Shown piece after piece: positions 42,513-54,552 of a DNA stretch of 60,904 nucleotides. The stretch is from Acidobacteriota bacterium (GTDB lineage: Bacteria; Acidobacteriota; UBA6911): positions 1 to 60,904 of the forward strand of contig JAAYAM010000217.1 of the NCBI GenBank assembly GCA_012719355.1, written 5' to 3'. The position numbers and the translations under genes are program-made. The number at the start of each line of letters is the position of its first letter. Within the stretch, counting starts at the first letter, position 1. Below the pieces are notes generated by a model. That model was not told the DNA's origin. It made no database searches and saw only the letters and a program-made list of their open reading frames with translations.

Positions 42513-43454
42513 ATGAAAATTGTTCAGGTTGTTCTGCCGATTCTTTTGCTTGTCCCTGCAATGATCGCCCAGGAGCCGATCAGGGTAGAGAGTGCGCTCG
42601 TCAATGTTCCGGTTATCGTAACCGATCAACACGGAAGATTCATATCCGGTCTGAAGCAGGAGAAGTTCGAGCTGTTGCATGATGGCCTTAAGGAGAAGAT
42701 CACCCATTTTGCCACCTCTGAAGATCCGGTCAACATCGCTCTTCTGCTGGATACGAGCGTGAGTACGACGACAGTGCTGAAGAAGATCAAGAAAGCGGCG
42801 GAGCGTTTCCTTCTGCAGATGCGGCCTCAGGACAGGGCGCTGGTAATGACGTTTGATTCGAAACTCGAGGTTCTGTGTCCATTGAGTTCCGACCGCAGAG
42901 AGCTGAAGGAAGCGATTAAGAACGTGCGGGAGGGGGGATCAAGCACGAAACTGCGCGACGCGATCTTCCAGATTGTCCAGAAGCGATTCCGCTCCATTGC
43001 CGGGCGCAAGGCGATCGTGCTTCTGACCGACGGGCAGGATCACGGCAGTGCAACATCAACGCAGGAGCTGTTCGACGCTATCGCAGCCTCAAGCACTCTT
43101 GTCTATCCAATCTTCTACCGCGTGGATCCGATACAACTGATGGAGAAGATCGCCGAAATCTCGTCCCGTCTGCCCAGGGAAGCGGTGGAACCCGCCTGGA
43201 GGAAGATGGAAGCAGAGGCGGCGGAATATCTTGAAAGAATCGCGGAGCTCTCCGCCGGCCGCTTTTACCAAAGCGATGTCGCTCAACTGGACAAGGCTTT
43301 CAGACAGATCTCCGAAGAACTGAGGTCCCAGTACCTAATCGGCTTCTATCCCGACCAGTCGAAGCTGAGAGGGGAGACCCATTTGCTCGAGGTCCGCGTC
43401 TCGATTCCCGATGCGGTCGTGCGCAGCCGCAGGAGCTACCGGACAAGTCCCTGA
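42513..43454 (+). CDS. VWFA-related acidobacterial-type secreted protein (copy 3)
   Basis: The 313-residue product has a signal peptide (about 1-19, ending MIAQE) and the short strand unit VPVIVTDQHGRFISGL. The VWA domain has the MIDAS motif DTSVS, a Thr in GGSSTKLRDAIF and TDGQDHGSATS. The family tail SQYLIGFYPDQS ... RSRRSYRTSP closes it. It is the shortest of the three copies in the window. Its 3' end overlaps the convergent DUF2911 gene by 19 nt. Function is unknown; metal-dependent binding of another envelope protein is likely. Confidence 0.85.
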   Translation: MKIVQVVLPILLLVPAMIAQEPIRVESALVNVPVIVTDQHGRFISGLKQEKFELLHDGLKEKITHFATSEDPVNIALLLDTSVSTTTVLKKIKKAAERFLLQMRPQDRALVMTFDSKLEVLCPLSSDRRELKEAIKNVREGGSSTKLRDAIFQIVQKRFRSIAGRKAIVLLTDGQDHGSATSTQELFDAIAASSTLVYPIFYRVDPIQLMEKIAEISSRLPREAVEPAWRKMEAEAAEYLERIAELSAGRFYQSDVAQLDKAFRQISEELRSQYLIGFYPDQSKLRGETHLLEVRVSIPDAVVRSRRSYRTSP

Positions 43455-43972
43455 CCGCCGCCTGCGGCGGTAAATCGTGTGCTGAGCCTTACCTTACCCC
43501 ACTCGACCACCAGGGCCCCGCCGCCTTCGGGTTGAAGCCCGATTGTGAGGGTCTCCACCGGGCTCTGGATTTCCGATTTGGTCATGGCAACCGTGGCGAC
43601 GTCTTTTGATGTGTCGTGCTTCATGGCGTGACCGGTAGTCTGCCGGTTGAAGACCAGGTCGTACTTATCGGATTGCGTCCGTTTCAGCCAGAGGCCGTAG
43701 GTCCCTTTAGCGATGCGGGTTGATCCGAACATGAGATCGACCGGAGTTGTAATGGTGGTGACTTCATTCTTTCCCAGTCTCCACGACTCTCCGACCGCGA
43801 GCTTCGATAACATGTCGCGCCCTTTGAGCGACGGACGTCCGTAATCGATCGTAATCACACCTCCGGAAACCTTCAATTCCGCTTTGCCTCTTTCATCCTG
43901 GGCGATGGATGTCGGCAGGAGCATAGCCGACACGATTAAAACCATACTGAGCAACGTTCCTGTTTTTGCCAT
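43436..43972 (-). CDS. DUF2911 secreted protein
   Basis: The 178-residue product has a signal peptide (about 1-24, ending SIAQD). The DUF2911 pattern is clear: VITIDYGRPSLKGRDML, WRLGKNEVTTITTPVDLMFG, IAKGTYGLWLKR, DLVFNRQTTGHAMKHDTSKDVATVAM and a final LVVEWGKVRLSTRF. The family is common in Bacteroidetes and acidobacteria and has no assigned function; it is probably a small beta-sandwich in the periplasm. It overlaps the end of the convergent VWFA gene by 19 nt. Region 43,973-44,147 upstream contains a GCCGCA/TGCGGC hairpin (44,043-44,060) but no gene. Confidence 0.88.
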   Translation of the reverse strand: MAKTGTLLSMVLIVSAMLLPTSIAQDERGKAELKVSGGVITIDYGRPSLKGRDMLSKLAVGESWRLGKNEVTTITTPVDLMFGSTRIAKGTYGLWLKRTQSDKYDLVFNRQTTGHAMKHDTSKDVATVAMTKSEIQSPVETLTIGLQPEGGGALVVEWGKVRLSTRFTAAGGGQGLVR

Positions 43973-44147
43973 GGTGGCCCCCCTTCATCTGCCTGCAATT
44001 GTAGGCTATGAAATATATGTCTCTCAAGCAATTCGTCTCTGCGCCGCACGCAGCTGCGGCATAGGAATTTGGCAGGGCTGGATGCTGGGGGTATCATCAA
44101 TAGAGCATGCATGATTGGGGTCTGAAAAAACGCAACTCGGGGTCATC

Positions 44148-46997
<2,850 letters not shown>

Positions 46998-47040
46998 AAT
47001 CAACGGTTTTTGCAGGTGATTGATTTTATTGAGGATTAGC

Positions 47041-47069
47041 TTGACTCGTCAGGAGGCGAGTCCTATAAT
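47041..47069 (+). promoter_or_regulatory. Sigma-70 promoter of the initiator tRNA gene
   Basis: TTGACT (47,041-47,046), a 17-nt spacer and TATAAT (47,064-47,069) form a near-consensus promoter. Transcription would begin at about 47,076, just before the tRNA. The spacer contains the inverted repeat GACTCG/CGAGTC. Confidence 0.85.
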
Positions 47070-47080
47070 TCTTGCGTTAT

Positions 47081-47157
<77 letters not shown>

Positions 47158-47194
47158 GCAATCAAAATCACTTACAGCTGAATTCAGAAGAGAA

Positions 47195-47219
47195 AAAGGG
47201 GCTCGTAAAGAGCCCCTTT
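47195..47219 (+). terminator. Rho-independent terminator after the tRNA
   Basis: A perfect 10-bp stem (AAAGGGGCTC / GAGCCCCTTT) with loop GTAAA lies 37 nt after the tRNA end, with Ts in the 3' arm. Confidence 0.85.
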
Positions 47220-47424
47220 CCATTGTCCAGAACCAATCCGAGAATCGGGGCTGTTTTCTTTTCTTTTCAACCATACATACACCACTCCTGACGGGAAGCA
47301 GGTCTTGATGTGGAATCAATAATCGTGTCGTGGAGTCCAAGGGGAGCATCATCGTGCGAAAGAATTCAAAGTACGTGAAAAAGGACTGACGAAGCAACCC
47401 TGCTGCAATCGTTTTAAGGACTGT

Positions 47425-47583
47425 GTGGCTGAGAAGTCGATTGTGTATTGTGGAACGGAAGATGAGACTGAATGGGCGATCCCGGGCTTCTATCACCTTT
47501 ACTACTGCCCCTTCTGCGGAACCTTGGTCAAAGGGCAGGGCTGGGGTGCGTACGTCAGGCAGCAGGGAAGGAAAAGCGGATGA
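47425..47583 (+). CDS. Small Cys-rich, probably zinc-ribbon-like protein (start uncertain, maybe frameshifted)
   Basis: From GTG 47,425, with AAGGA correctly spaced upstream, a 52-residue product reads through to TGA 47,583. It contains YCGTED and the pair YYCPFCGTLVKG, a CxxC zinc-knuckle pattern. The same frame stays open upstream and includes another Cys cluster (QPCCNRFKDC), but no start codon. A GTG at 47,354 in another frame, reading VRKNSKYVKKD before a TGA, could be the original start if one frame change occurred. The protein is therefore either a short zinc-binding protein or a damaged longer one. I do not recognise the family firmly. Confidence 0.4.
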   Translation: MAEKSIVYCGTEDETEWAIPGFYHLYYCPFCGTLVKGQGWGAYVRQQGRKSG

Positions 47584-47703
47584 GACGGCCGAACAGGGAT
47601 TGTGCACACCTGAAATGATCGGATGTTCCTACAAGATTTGATTTCCAACACTTCCGTGCGGGGAAAAGCGTATAGAAACGGGATTGGACAGTGCGTTTGT
47701 TGA

Positions 47704-47850
47704 TTCCCGTATTTGCGTGTAATACAATCCGACCACCTATTCTGCGTCGCCTTCGTCAAACGCATACGCGGCGGCGAAGTGATCCGCATCATCCCGGGCC
47801 GTCGCGCAATCCGGCATGAAAGGAAGCTATATGGCGAAGCTAACGGCTGA
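47704..47850 (+). pseudogene. Remnant of a BrnT-type toxin (C-terminal part only)
   Basis: The frame 47,704-47,850 has no usable start. Its C-terminal half reads CVAFVKRIRGGEVIRIIPG followed by RRAIRHERKLYGEA. This matches the end of BrnT toxins, where the catalytic Arg-rich RIISARxAxxxERxxY motif lies. The N-terminal half of the toxin is absent from this frame. It overlaps the start of the BrnA antitoxin gene, the normal brnT-brnA order, so this looks like a broken toxin-antitoxin pair. Confidence 0.6.
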
Positions 47851-48082
47851 CATACGCAAGAAGCTCAAGAAGCCAGCGGCCCGTCCTGACCGCGAAACCA
47901 ACCGGGAGATGCGGGAATTGCCTCCGGACGCCGTGATTGTAAAATTTCACAGACCCAGGAAGGAGAGCGTCACAATGAGGATAGATTCTGACGTTCTCGC
48001 ATGGCTGAAGGCATCGGGTTATCAGACTCGAATCAACGAGTATTTACGTCGGCTCATGAGGCAGAGCAGGAAAGGCTCCTGA
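47831..48082 (+). CDS. brnA: BrnA-type antitoxin
   Basis: The 83-residue product starts at ATG 47,831 (GGAAG upstream). It is Lys/Arg-rich at the start and has the BrnA DNA-binding module: RKESVTMRIDSDVLAWLKASGYQTRINEYLRRLM, a ribbon-helix-helix-like fold. BrnA normally binds BrnT and represses the brnTA operon. Here the toxin gene just upstream appears truncated, which would leave an orphan antitoxin or DNA-binding regulator. An inverted repeat GCAACTT-G-AAGTTGC follows downstream near 48,160-48,175. Confidence 0.85.
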   Translation: MAKLTADIRKKLKKPAARPDRETNREMRELPPDAVIVKFHRPRKESVTMRIDSDVLAWLKASGYQTRINEYLRRLMRQSRKGS

Positions 48083-48253
48083 ACCGTGCCGGCGGGCGAA
48101 TTGACGCGAGGTAACTGTTGTTGCGTCCATCCATGTACGCTATCCTTCCTGAGTAGCGCAACTTGAAGTTGCGTGCATCCATCTCATGCCAGGGCTCGTT
48201 CCAAAATGCAACCCGTTTTCGTGCGAACCCTACGCAAAACCAAGGAGGTCATT

Positions 48254-48751
48254 TTGGAAAGAGTTGAGAACGGCAGCTTTGTCAGCGTGCAATACAAGGG
48301 AACCCTGGGAAACGGTCAGGTGTTCGATTCCAGTGAGGGACGACAGCCCCTTGAGGTACATATGGGGGCTGGAGAGATGATTCCAGGGTTTGAAGCACAA
48401 TTGATGGGAATGGCCCTGCACGAAAAGAAGACGTTCACCCTCGCGCCGGAAGAAGCATACGGGCCGCGAAATGACGGCCTGATGCACTCGATCCCCAGAT
48501 CAGAAGTTCCGCCGGATATGGATCTCAAGACTGATATGATCGTCGGGCTGATCACCCCGGAAGGGAGGCAGGTTCCGGCACGAATTGCGCAGTTCGACGA
48601 ACAGCAGGTCACCATGGATCTGAATCATCCTCTGGCCGGCGAGACATTGACGTTTGAAATTGAGGTCGTCGGAATCAGCAGCACCTCCACCGAGCAGTCG
48701 ATGAACTGTCCCTCGGGATGTGACTGTTCCGGCGGCGGCTGTGCCGAGTAG
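48254..48751 (+). CDS. FKBP-type peptidyl-prolyl isomerase, SlyD-like, with Cys-rich tail
   Basis: The 165-residue protein has the SlyD layout: an FKBP domain (SVQYKGTLGNGQVFDSSEG ... LEVHMGAGEMIPGFEAQL) split by an insert-in-flap chaperone domain (about 68-125). The C-terminal tail CPSGCDCSGGGC offers metal ligands, as SlyD's His/Cys tail does for nickel. It probably assists protein folding and may handle metals. I chose TTG 48,254 because AAGGAGGT lies 4 nt before it; the in-frame ATGs at 48,173 and 48,206 would add residues without family likeness. The next gene begins in its stop codon. Confidence 0.85.
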   Translation: MERVENGSFVSVQYKGTLGNGQVFDSSEGRQPLEVHMGAGEMIPGFEAQLMGMALHEKKTFTLAPEEAYGPRNDGLMHSIPRSEVPPDMDLKTDMIVGLITPEGRQVPARIAQFDEQQVTMDLNHPLAGETLTFEIEVVGISSTSTEQSMNCPSGCDCSGGGCAE

Positions 48752-49794
48752 TGCGGGACGCGGTGGTGTTTCGTCCGGTTGAAGAGGAAGACAGGATCTT
48801 CGCGGAGCAGCAGATACTGCGAGCCGGCGCCGCCGCGAACGTGAGTCTGTGCCAATACAAAGAGTTTTCCTGCGTCAGGTGCTGTCTTCCTCACATCGGT
48901 GGAGACGTCGCGATGGATGCGAGGGGGTACCTCGGTCCGGGCGGTGTCGTAATGAAATTCACCAATTTCAATCCCTTGATGGGACCCCGGATAGAAGCTT
49001 CGCAATACGAAGATGCATTCCCGGACGTTGGAAGGGAAGAGATGGAAAGACGGTTCTCAAGAAGAAGAGAACTGTTTCTCCGGATATATGACCGCAGACA
49101 ACCGGCGCAATCACTTGCCCGTTACATGAAGACTGTACAAGCCGTCGAAGGGTACCGTTACCGGCATTCGGCCGTCGCGGGACCCTTCTCCCTGTACATC
49201 GGCGGATCTGTGGGAAGCGTCTGCGGCTTGCCTGAGTGCCATCTTCTGGCTTTCCTTGACCGGGAAGGGCGCGTCGGGTGCATGGCCCATCCACAGGCCG
49301 AGACGTCCCAAGGGTATGACGGACGCGACGAGGCCGGCTTCTTCAGCCATACCGGCTGCTGCCGGAACGTAGGCTGCGAGGCCTGCAGGGAGTTCGGTTT
49401 GCTGAGCCGAGCGGCTTTCAAGGTTTTCGACAAGGGAGTCGCGGGGATGACCTGGTACGAGTACAGCAGGCATTCCACTTCCGTGTTTGTCTACTACCTC
49501 AGGAGCTACGATCAGGTCTTGCAGAAATGTGAGGAACGAGGGCTTCTGGACAAGCTGACGATGCAACAGCTCGTTGCTTTCACCAATACCCTGTACGATG
49601 ACTGGCCATTGAGAAATCAGGAATGTGCCGATCCCGTTGCAATACTGTCAACTGATATCCCGCTCTCCGAGAGAATTCTGTATATCGCTCTCGCAACCCG
49701 CTTCAGGCGTGGCGATTTTGCGGTACAGCTGCAGAATGCCAGGGCCCGCATCGAAAAACGTATTGACGACCTGAGCGCCGAAGTGTCCTGCTGA
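48751..49794 (+). CDS. Cys-rich protein of unknown function coupled to the FKBP gene
   Basis: The 347-residue frame begins at GTG 48,751, sharing one base with the FKBP stop; a start at GTG 48,841 is also possible. It has two Cys clusters. One is near the N-terminus, KEFSCVRCCLPHIGGD, resembling the Fe/Zn-chelating YkgJ pattern without its full CxxCxxCC. The second is in the middle: VCGLPECHLL, VGCMAHPQ and HTGCCRNVGCEACREFG. There are no signal peptide or membrane segments. The last 150 residues are helical. It is probably a metal- or cluster-binding protein. Coupling to a Cys-tailed FKBP suggests a shared metal-related job. I do not recognise the family. Confidence 0.65.
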   Translation: MRDAVVFRPVEEEDRIFAEQQILRAGAAANVSLCQYKEFSCVRCCLPHIGGDVAMDARGYLGPGGVVMKFTNFNPLMGPRIEASQYEDAFPDVGREEMERRFSRRRELFLRIYDRRQPAQSLARYMKTVQAVEGYRYRHSAVAGPFSLYIGGSVGSVCGLPECHLLAFLDREGRVGCMAHPQAETSQGYDGRDEAGFFSHTGCCRNVGCEACREFGLLSRAAFKVFDKGVAGMTWYEYSRHSTSVFVYYLRSYDQVLQKCEERGLLDKLTMQQLVAFTNTLYDDWPLRNQECADPVAILSTDIPLSERILYIALATRFRRGDFAVQLQNARARIEKRIDDLSAEVSC

Positions 49795-49942
49795 TACCGG
49801 CAATAGCTCCCTCCACATCCAGCTATACACCTCCTGGTGAAGTGAAGAAGATTTGTTCTAAATACTTCCCTTGACAATATTGAAGAGATGAAATGACTAT
49901 TCAGACGACTGCATTCCGGTAGTCGATTGTGATTTCAGGTAG

Positions 49943-50014
49943 ATGGATGTTCTGGGTATTGCTCTCGGCTTCTTGCTGTACATGTCCGGTATGGAGGCGA
50001 AGCGGACCTTGTGA
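49943..50014 (+). CDS. Very short ORF overlapping the AraC-type start (possible leader peptide)
   Basis: A 23-codon ORF from ATG 49,943 (MDVLGIALGFLLYMSGMEAK...) ends in a TGA that overlaps the GTG start of the following regulator (GTGA). The peptide is mostly hydrophobic. Only a weak ribosome site is visible. It could be a leader that couples translation, or chance. Confidence 0.25.
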   Translation: MDVLGIALGFLLYMSGMEAKRTL

Positions 50015-50337
50015 CGTACAATCACGAGAGGCTTCTGGATGAGCTGGACGCCCTTCTTCAGGGGAATCCTGGCAGGAGATTGTCAGAGATTGCCCGCCTG
50101 CTTCGCGTGAGCCGTCACACCATTGAACAGGTGTTGCGTGCGAATAGAAAGATGACTTTTCGCGAGTATAAATATCAGGTTCTCTTGCGCACCGCTCTGG
50201 AAAGACTCGATATACCGAATCTCTCTATCAAGGAGATCGGCATCAGCCTCGGGTATACATCGGCCGCATCTTTTTCCCGTTTCATACAGAAATAGACGGG
50301 GAAAACCGCCAGTGAACTGCGCAAACACGGAATCTGA
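50011..50337 (+). pseudogene. AraC-type HTH regulator interrupted by a TAG stop near its C-terminus
   Basis: From GTG 50,011 the frame encodes 94 residues of an AraC/XylS DNA-binding domain with both helix-turn-helix units (SEIARLLRVSRHTIEQVLR; SIKEIGISLGYTSAASFSRFIQK). A TAG at 50,293-50,295 interrupts it. The same frame continues TGKTASELRKHGI to TGA 50,337, the standard end of this domain. The stop stands where most homologs have a Trp, Arg or Gln. The protein lacks a sensor domain, so it may itself be a fragment. It lies 0.3 kb before the damaged TonB-dependent receptor, which it may once have regulated. Confidence 0.65.
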
Positions 50338-50654
50338 CAGCCGATCCTGCATCTGCACGCGGCCAAGTATAGTGCAGCTCCGAAATCGGCCACTTCTGCA
50401 TAGTCTTTCTCCAAAGAGATAGGCGTAATTCCTTGTCGGGAACTACGAACAAGATCATAGTTACTATCGATTCAGCTACAACGGCCAATTCATTTTTGTT
50501 TCATTGTTTTAAAAAGAAGCGGGGCAGCTGAAGGGATGCGCCGCTTCTATCTTTCCATAGTCCTGACTTGCGCTTGAGATCAGTTGCAAAGGCACGCCGT
50601 TTACCTGGCGAGCGGCCGCAGGGAAGAAATCTCTATTTTCTAAAGGAGAAAGTG
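50338..50654 (+). other. 317-bp non-coding leader region before the TonB-dependent receptor
   Basis: No gene is supported here. A hairpin with an 8-bp stem (AGAAGCGG 50,515-50,522 with CCGCTTCT 50,541-50,548) is followed by ATCTTTCC and could be a terminator or attenuator. The ribosome site AAAGGAG (50,642-50,648) precedes the receptor ATG. Confidence 0.5.
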
Positions 50655-53600
50655 ATGACATCACGCAGACGCGTGCTTGGGATGGCAGTGCTCGTTTTGC
50701 TGATGATTTCAGCACAGGCTTACAGCCAGACTGCCTCCATCAGCGGAATTGTAACCGACGAATCGGGAGGAGTATTGCCCGGCGCTGATATTACGGTAAT
50801 CAATGCCGCCACTAATGTTACTCAGAAGCTGGTGACTAATGAGACCGGAGCATATTCGGTGCCCGGACTCCCTGTTGGATCGTACAGAGTGACTGCGGAA
50901 TTCACAGGTTTTCAGACCCAGACCAAGACCGATATCAAACTCGGAGCCGTTTCACAGCTTCGCGTGAACTTTGAATTGGCTGTGGCCGCCAGGGACGAGA
51001 CGATTGAGGTCAGTGTCGCACGAGAAAATCCTGCTCGAGTCAGGTTCATCTGTCGGGATGATGCTGCCGGAAGAGAAACTGACTGAACTTCCCGTGGTCG
51101 GCAGCAATGTACTTGATCTGATGAAGGTGATGGGTGGAGTCAACATGACGGATAGCCCCACGTTCGGGGCCGACCGGACGACTTTCGGCGGAGTAAGCGC
51201 CGCCAACGTAAACCTGCAGCTCGATGGTATCACTTCCAATGACGTCCGTTGGGCTACGGGTGCGAGTGCCCCGGTTTTCCTCAATCCGGAAACCGTGGGG
51301 GAGTTCAAACTGGTGGTATCTCCCGTCGATGCCGAGATGGGGCGGGGTGCCGGCCAGGTCCAGCTGATAACCCGCTCCGGAAGTAATGAAATTCATGGAA
51401 GCGGCGTCTGGAATATCCAGGAACACTGCGCTGGACGCCAACCAATGGTATCAGAACCTCCAGGATGTTCAGACGAACTGGCGGAATCAGCAGGAATACA
51501 CTCTCAGTGTCGGCGGTCCTATCATCAAGAACAAGACCTTCTTCTTTGTGTCGTGGGATCACCAGATATCGAGGATTCGAGAGCACAACGTGAATATCCA
51601 GGTCCCCACGCCCTGTGCCCGAAAAGGCATTTTCCGTTACTTTGACGGGTACTCGAACGGCAACTTTCTGACGAATCCGTCGGCCGCAATATCTCAAGTC
51701 AGGGCTTACAGCGTATTCGGTCCTATGCTCAAGGAGATTCCTGCCAACGACTTCGATTGTGCTTCCGTCGCAGTCGATCCGTCGACCGGCATGCCAACGG
51801 CCGACTGGGTGGATTACAACAACCCATGGGATGAGCTTCGCAGGCCCGATACTACCGGATACGTCAGCAAGTTCATGGGACTGATCCGTGATTTGCATCC
51901 GAACAATTATGATGTCGGCGACGGTCTGAATTGAGCAGGTTACCGCTGGGTCCGGACCAACAAAGGCATCGACAACGTATACGGACTTGGAGAAGGACCC
52001 AATCGGAAACAGATCAACCTAAAAATCGATCACAATTCCAACAGCAACCACAGGATCAGCGGTGCCTACACGTGGGAAACGAACAATGGCGAGGATGCTC
52101 AGCCGCAATGGCCGGTGAACAGCTATGGGGGAGGAATTACAAGGGATCCGAGGAGGGTTTCGATCAGCCTGACCTCGACGCTGAAACCGACCGTCCTGAA
52201 TGAATTCCGGTTTAGACTCACCCGAACCGAGTCCTATGTTGTGTCGCCGCTCCACAACAAGACCGACGATTCATCGGACAAATTGAAGGCCCAGGAGCTT
52301 TATCCTCCTTCACTGCTGCCAAACTATGATCCTGATGTCCCCATTCTCATAGGGTTGGGGAGTCAGTTTCAGATATCGGGTGGGAGTCATCCCTACGGAA
52401 GCGGCCGCGGCAATTTCGGTACCTATTGGGGCGGGCACGATCCGCGATATGTCTGGGCGGATACCGTAACGTGGACGAGGGGAAGACATTCGTTCAAATT
52501 CGGTGGGGAGATACAGCGGACGAAGTCGTATCAGGAAATCAACGGTTCTATCAGCTTCGGTACTTCCAATATTACGTCTCCTTACGTCCTTGACCGGAGC
52601 GTCCGATAACTTCCCGAATTCGGGACTGGTAATGGGCTCTTCATTGGCTCCCACATACGCTCTCCCGGGACTCACCGGCAGCCAGACCGGCGGAATGGCC
52701 GGGAGCATGTACTCCATGCTGAACATGTCCGCCGGCTCTGTCGGCAGCGTCGGTCAGTATTTCTACATCAACAGTCCGACGGCTATGTCCTACAACGATG
52801 TGACCAAAGGCGAGGATCTCTGGATCACGGATTATCGTCAAAACATGTTCAACTTGTTCATTAAAGACGACTGGAAAGTCAACGATTCTCTGACTCTCCA
52901 TCTTGGCCTCCGGTACGAGTGGTTTGGAGTGCCCTACCTTGCAAATGGTATGACCACCTCGTTGAAGGGAGGGGCGCTCTCGGTGTTCGGGAGATCAGGA
53001 AGGAGCTTCAGCGACTGGATGTCCGTTCCTGATTTCATTCCCGGCCAGAGTATCAACTACCGCGGGGAGGATGCCGAAATTGCGTTTGTGGGGCCGGATT
53101 CACCGAATCCCGGTCAGCAGCTCTACAACGATGACTGGAACAATTTCGCTCCTTCAGTCGGTTTCAACTGGCAGCTCCCCTGGGGAGGGAAAGGAAAAAC
53201 AACGCTCCACGGTGGCTATTCGATCAACTACCTGACGGCTGGGCGAGCTAATATAACCTATCCGCCGGGCGTTGCGCGGGACTACACCGATACCGGTCCA
53301 TCCTGGACGAGCTATACGGATCTTTCAAACCTGGGAAATGTACTTCCTGTCCGGGTGCCCGAACACATGAAGACTCCGGCCGCCGATCCGGTGATTCCCG
53401 TGAATCAGCGGCAACAAAGTATTACCGTGTATGATCCGAACCTGCGAACACCCTATGTGCAGAATCTCACGCTGGCGATTACGCGAAACATCGGATCCAG
53501 CCTGACTGTAGACCTGCGGTACATCGGACAACTGACCCGCAAGCAGCCGAGTACCATCAACCTCAACTCGTCAAACTTCATCTCCAACGGGCTGAAGGAT

Positions 53601-54423
53601 GTGTTTGATGCGGCCCGCCGTGGCGAGAATCCGGTGGAGCTTGACCGGATGTTCAATGGCGTTTCCCTCATGGCGGGCGCTGCTCCCGTGGGCACAGAGG
53701 ACGACGCGGGCGTGTACCAGACAGGCGCCATGCATCTTCGTGGTGCATTTCAGCCAAGCGCACAGCAATTGCTCGCCAACGGCAGATATGCCGAACTGGC
53801 AACTGAGCTGGATCCACACCATGCAAACGGGCCGTCCGGCGTCGAGCACTGCCGTGAACTCCCTCTGGGGCGGGAACGGTCTGCCGGATCTGGTCGGTGA
53901 ATTCGATCCCAAGTCCGGCCATGTCACCTGGGAACACGGCGAGCGTTACGGGAATTACTTCAACAACATGTACGAACTTGTCCCGGATCCGCAGTGCGCG
54001 AACGTCACGTCCCTGCAGGGTCTCGCTAACCAGTGTACGTTGCAGGCGGCTGCCCGGGCCGATACGGGAGAAATCGTTTTTCAGAATCCTCAACCTGGAA
54101 CCCGTGGGAATTTCCATCCGGGCGTCATTACGACTCCGTTGACCTGGAATACCGATATGGCCTTGACGAAGGAAATCAGGGTTATGGAAGGCACGCGGAT
54201 TCAGTTGCGGATCGATGCTACGAACGTATTCAACCATCCTCTGCCCAGCAGGGGCACCTTCGGTTCACAGGGGAGTCGTGTTGTGGCGCCGGGTGACTTT
54301 TCGGGCAACTTCACAATGATGAGTCTGGGACCGGCTTTTTTCTTCGCCCCCAACGCACCGGGGTATCTGGATTCGAAAGTCGGGGCCTGCACATTTCAGG
54401 CCAAGATACGCATCGATTTCTAG
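50655..54423 (+). pseudogene. TonB-dependent receptor (Oar-like, carboxypeptidase-regulatory-like domain) with multiple disruptions
   Basis: Pieced together, the reading frame covers about 1,255 codons from ATG 50,655. There is a signal peptide (ending AYSQT), then an N-terminal carboxypeptidase-regulatory-like domain (SISGIVTDESGGVLPGADI ... FQTQTKTDIKL). A plug domain (LTELPVVGSNVLDLMK; LQLDGITSNDV) and a large barrel ending in FQAKIRIDF follow. Frame changes occur near 51,025, 51,415, 52,590 and 53,800, all shifting the frame by +1, and there is an in-frame TGA at 51,932. Protein-like sequence resumes correctly after each break. It would import a large substrate across the outer membrane if intact. 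Real decay and sequence error cannot be told apart here. Confidence 0.8.
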
Positions 54424-54552
54424 ATCGAGCGCTTCCGGATCCGCCGTAATTGCGGCGGATCCGGTTTTTCGCCACCAATGCAGACGCGGGCTTTTTGAGC
54501 TGCGATCAAAATTGCTGCGGCGTCGGCTGCCGGCGAATCCGAGGAAAAAGTC

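Noticed and set aside
50293-50295. TAG in the AraC-type gene as pyrrolysine
   Set aside because: Pyrrolysine is not expected in an AraC DNA-binding domain, and no other TAG readthrough is seen in the window. TAG ends lexA and the UGSC gene normally.
51932-51934. TGA in the TonB-dependent receptor as a third selenocysteine codon
   Set aside because: The site (DGLN-UGA-AGYRW) is not a redox motif. No convincing hairpin with a bulged U stands at the right distance, and the same gene has four frame changes. A nonsense mutation or sequence error is simpler.
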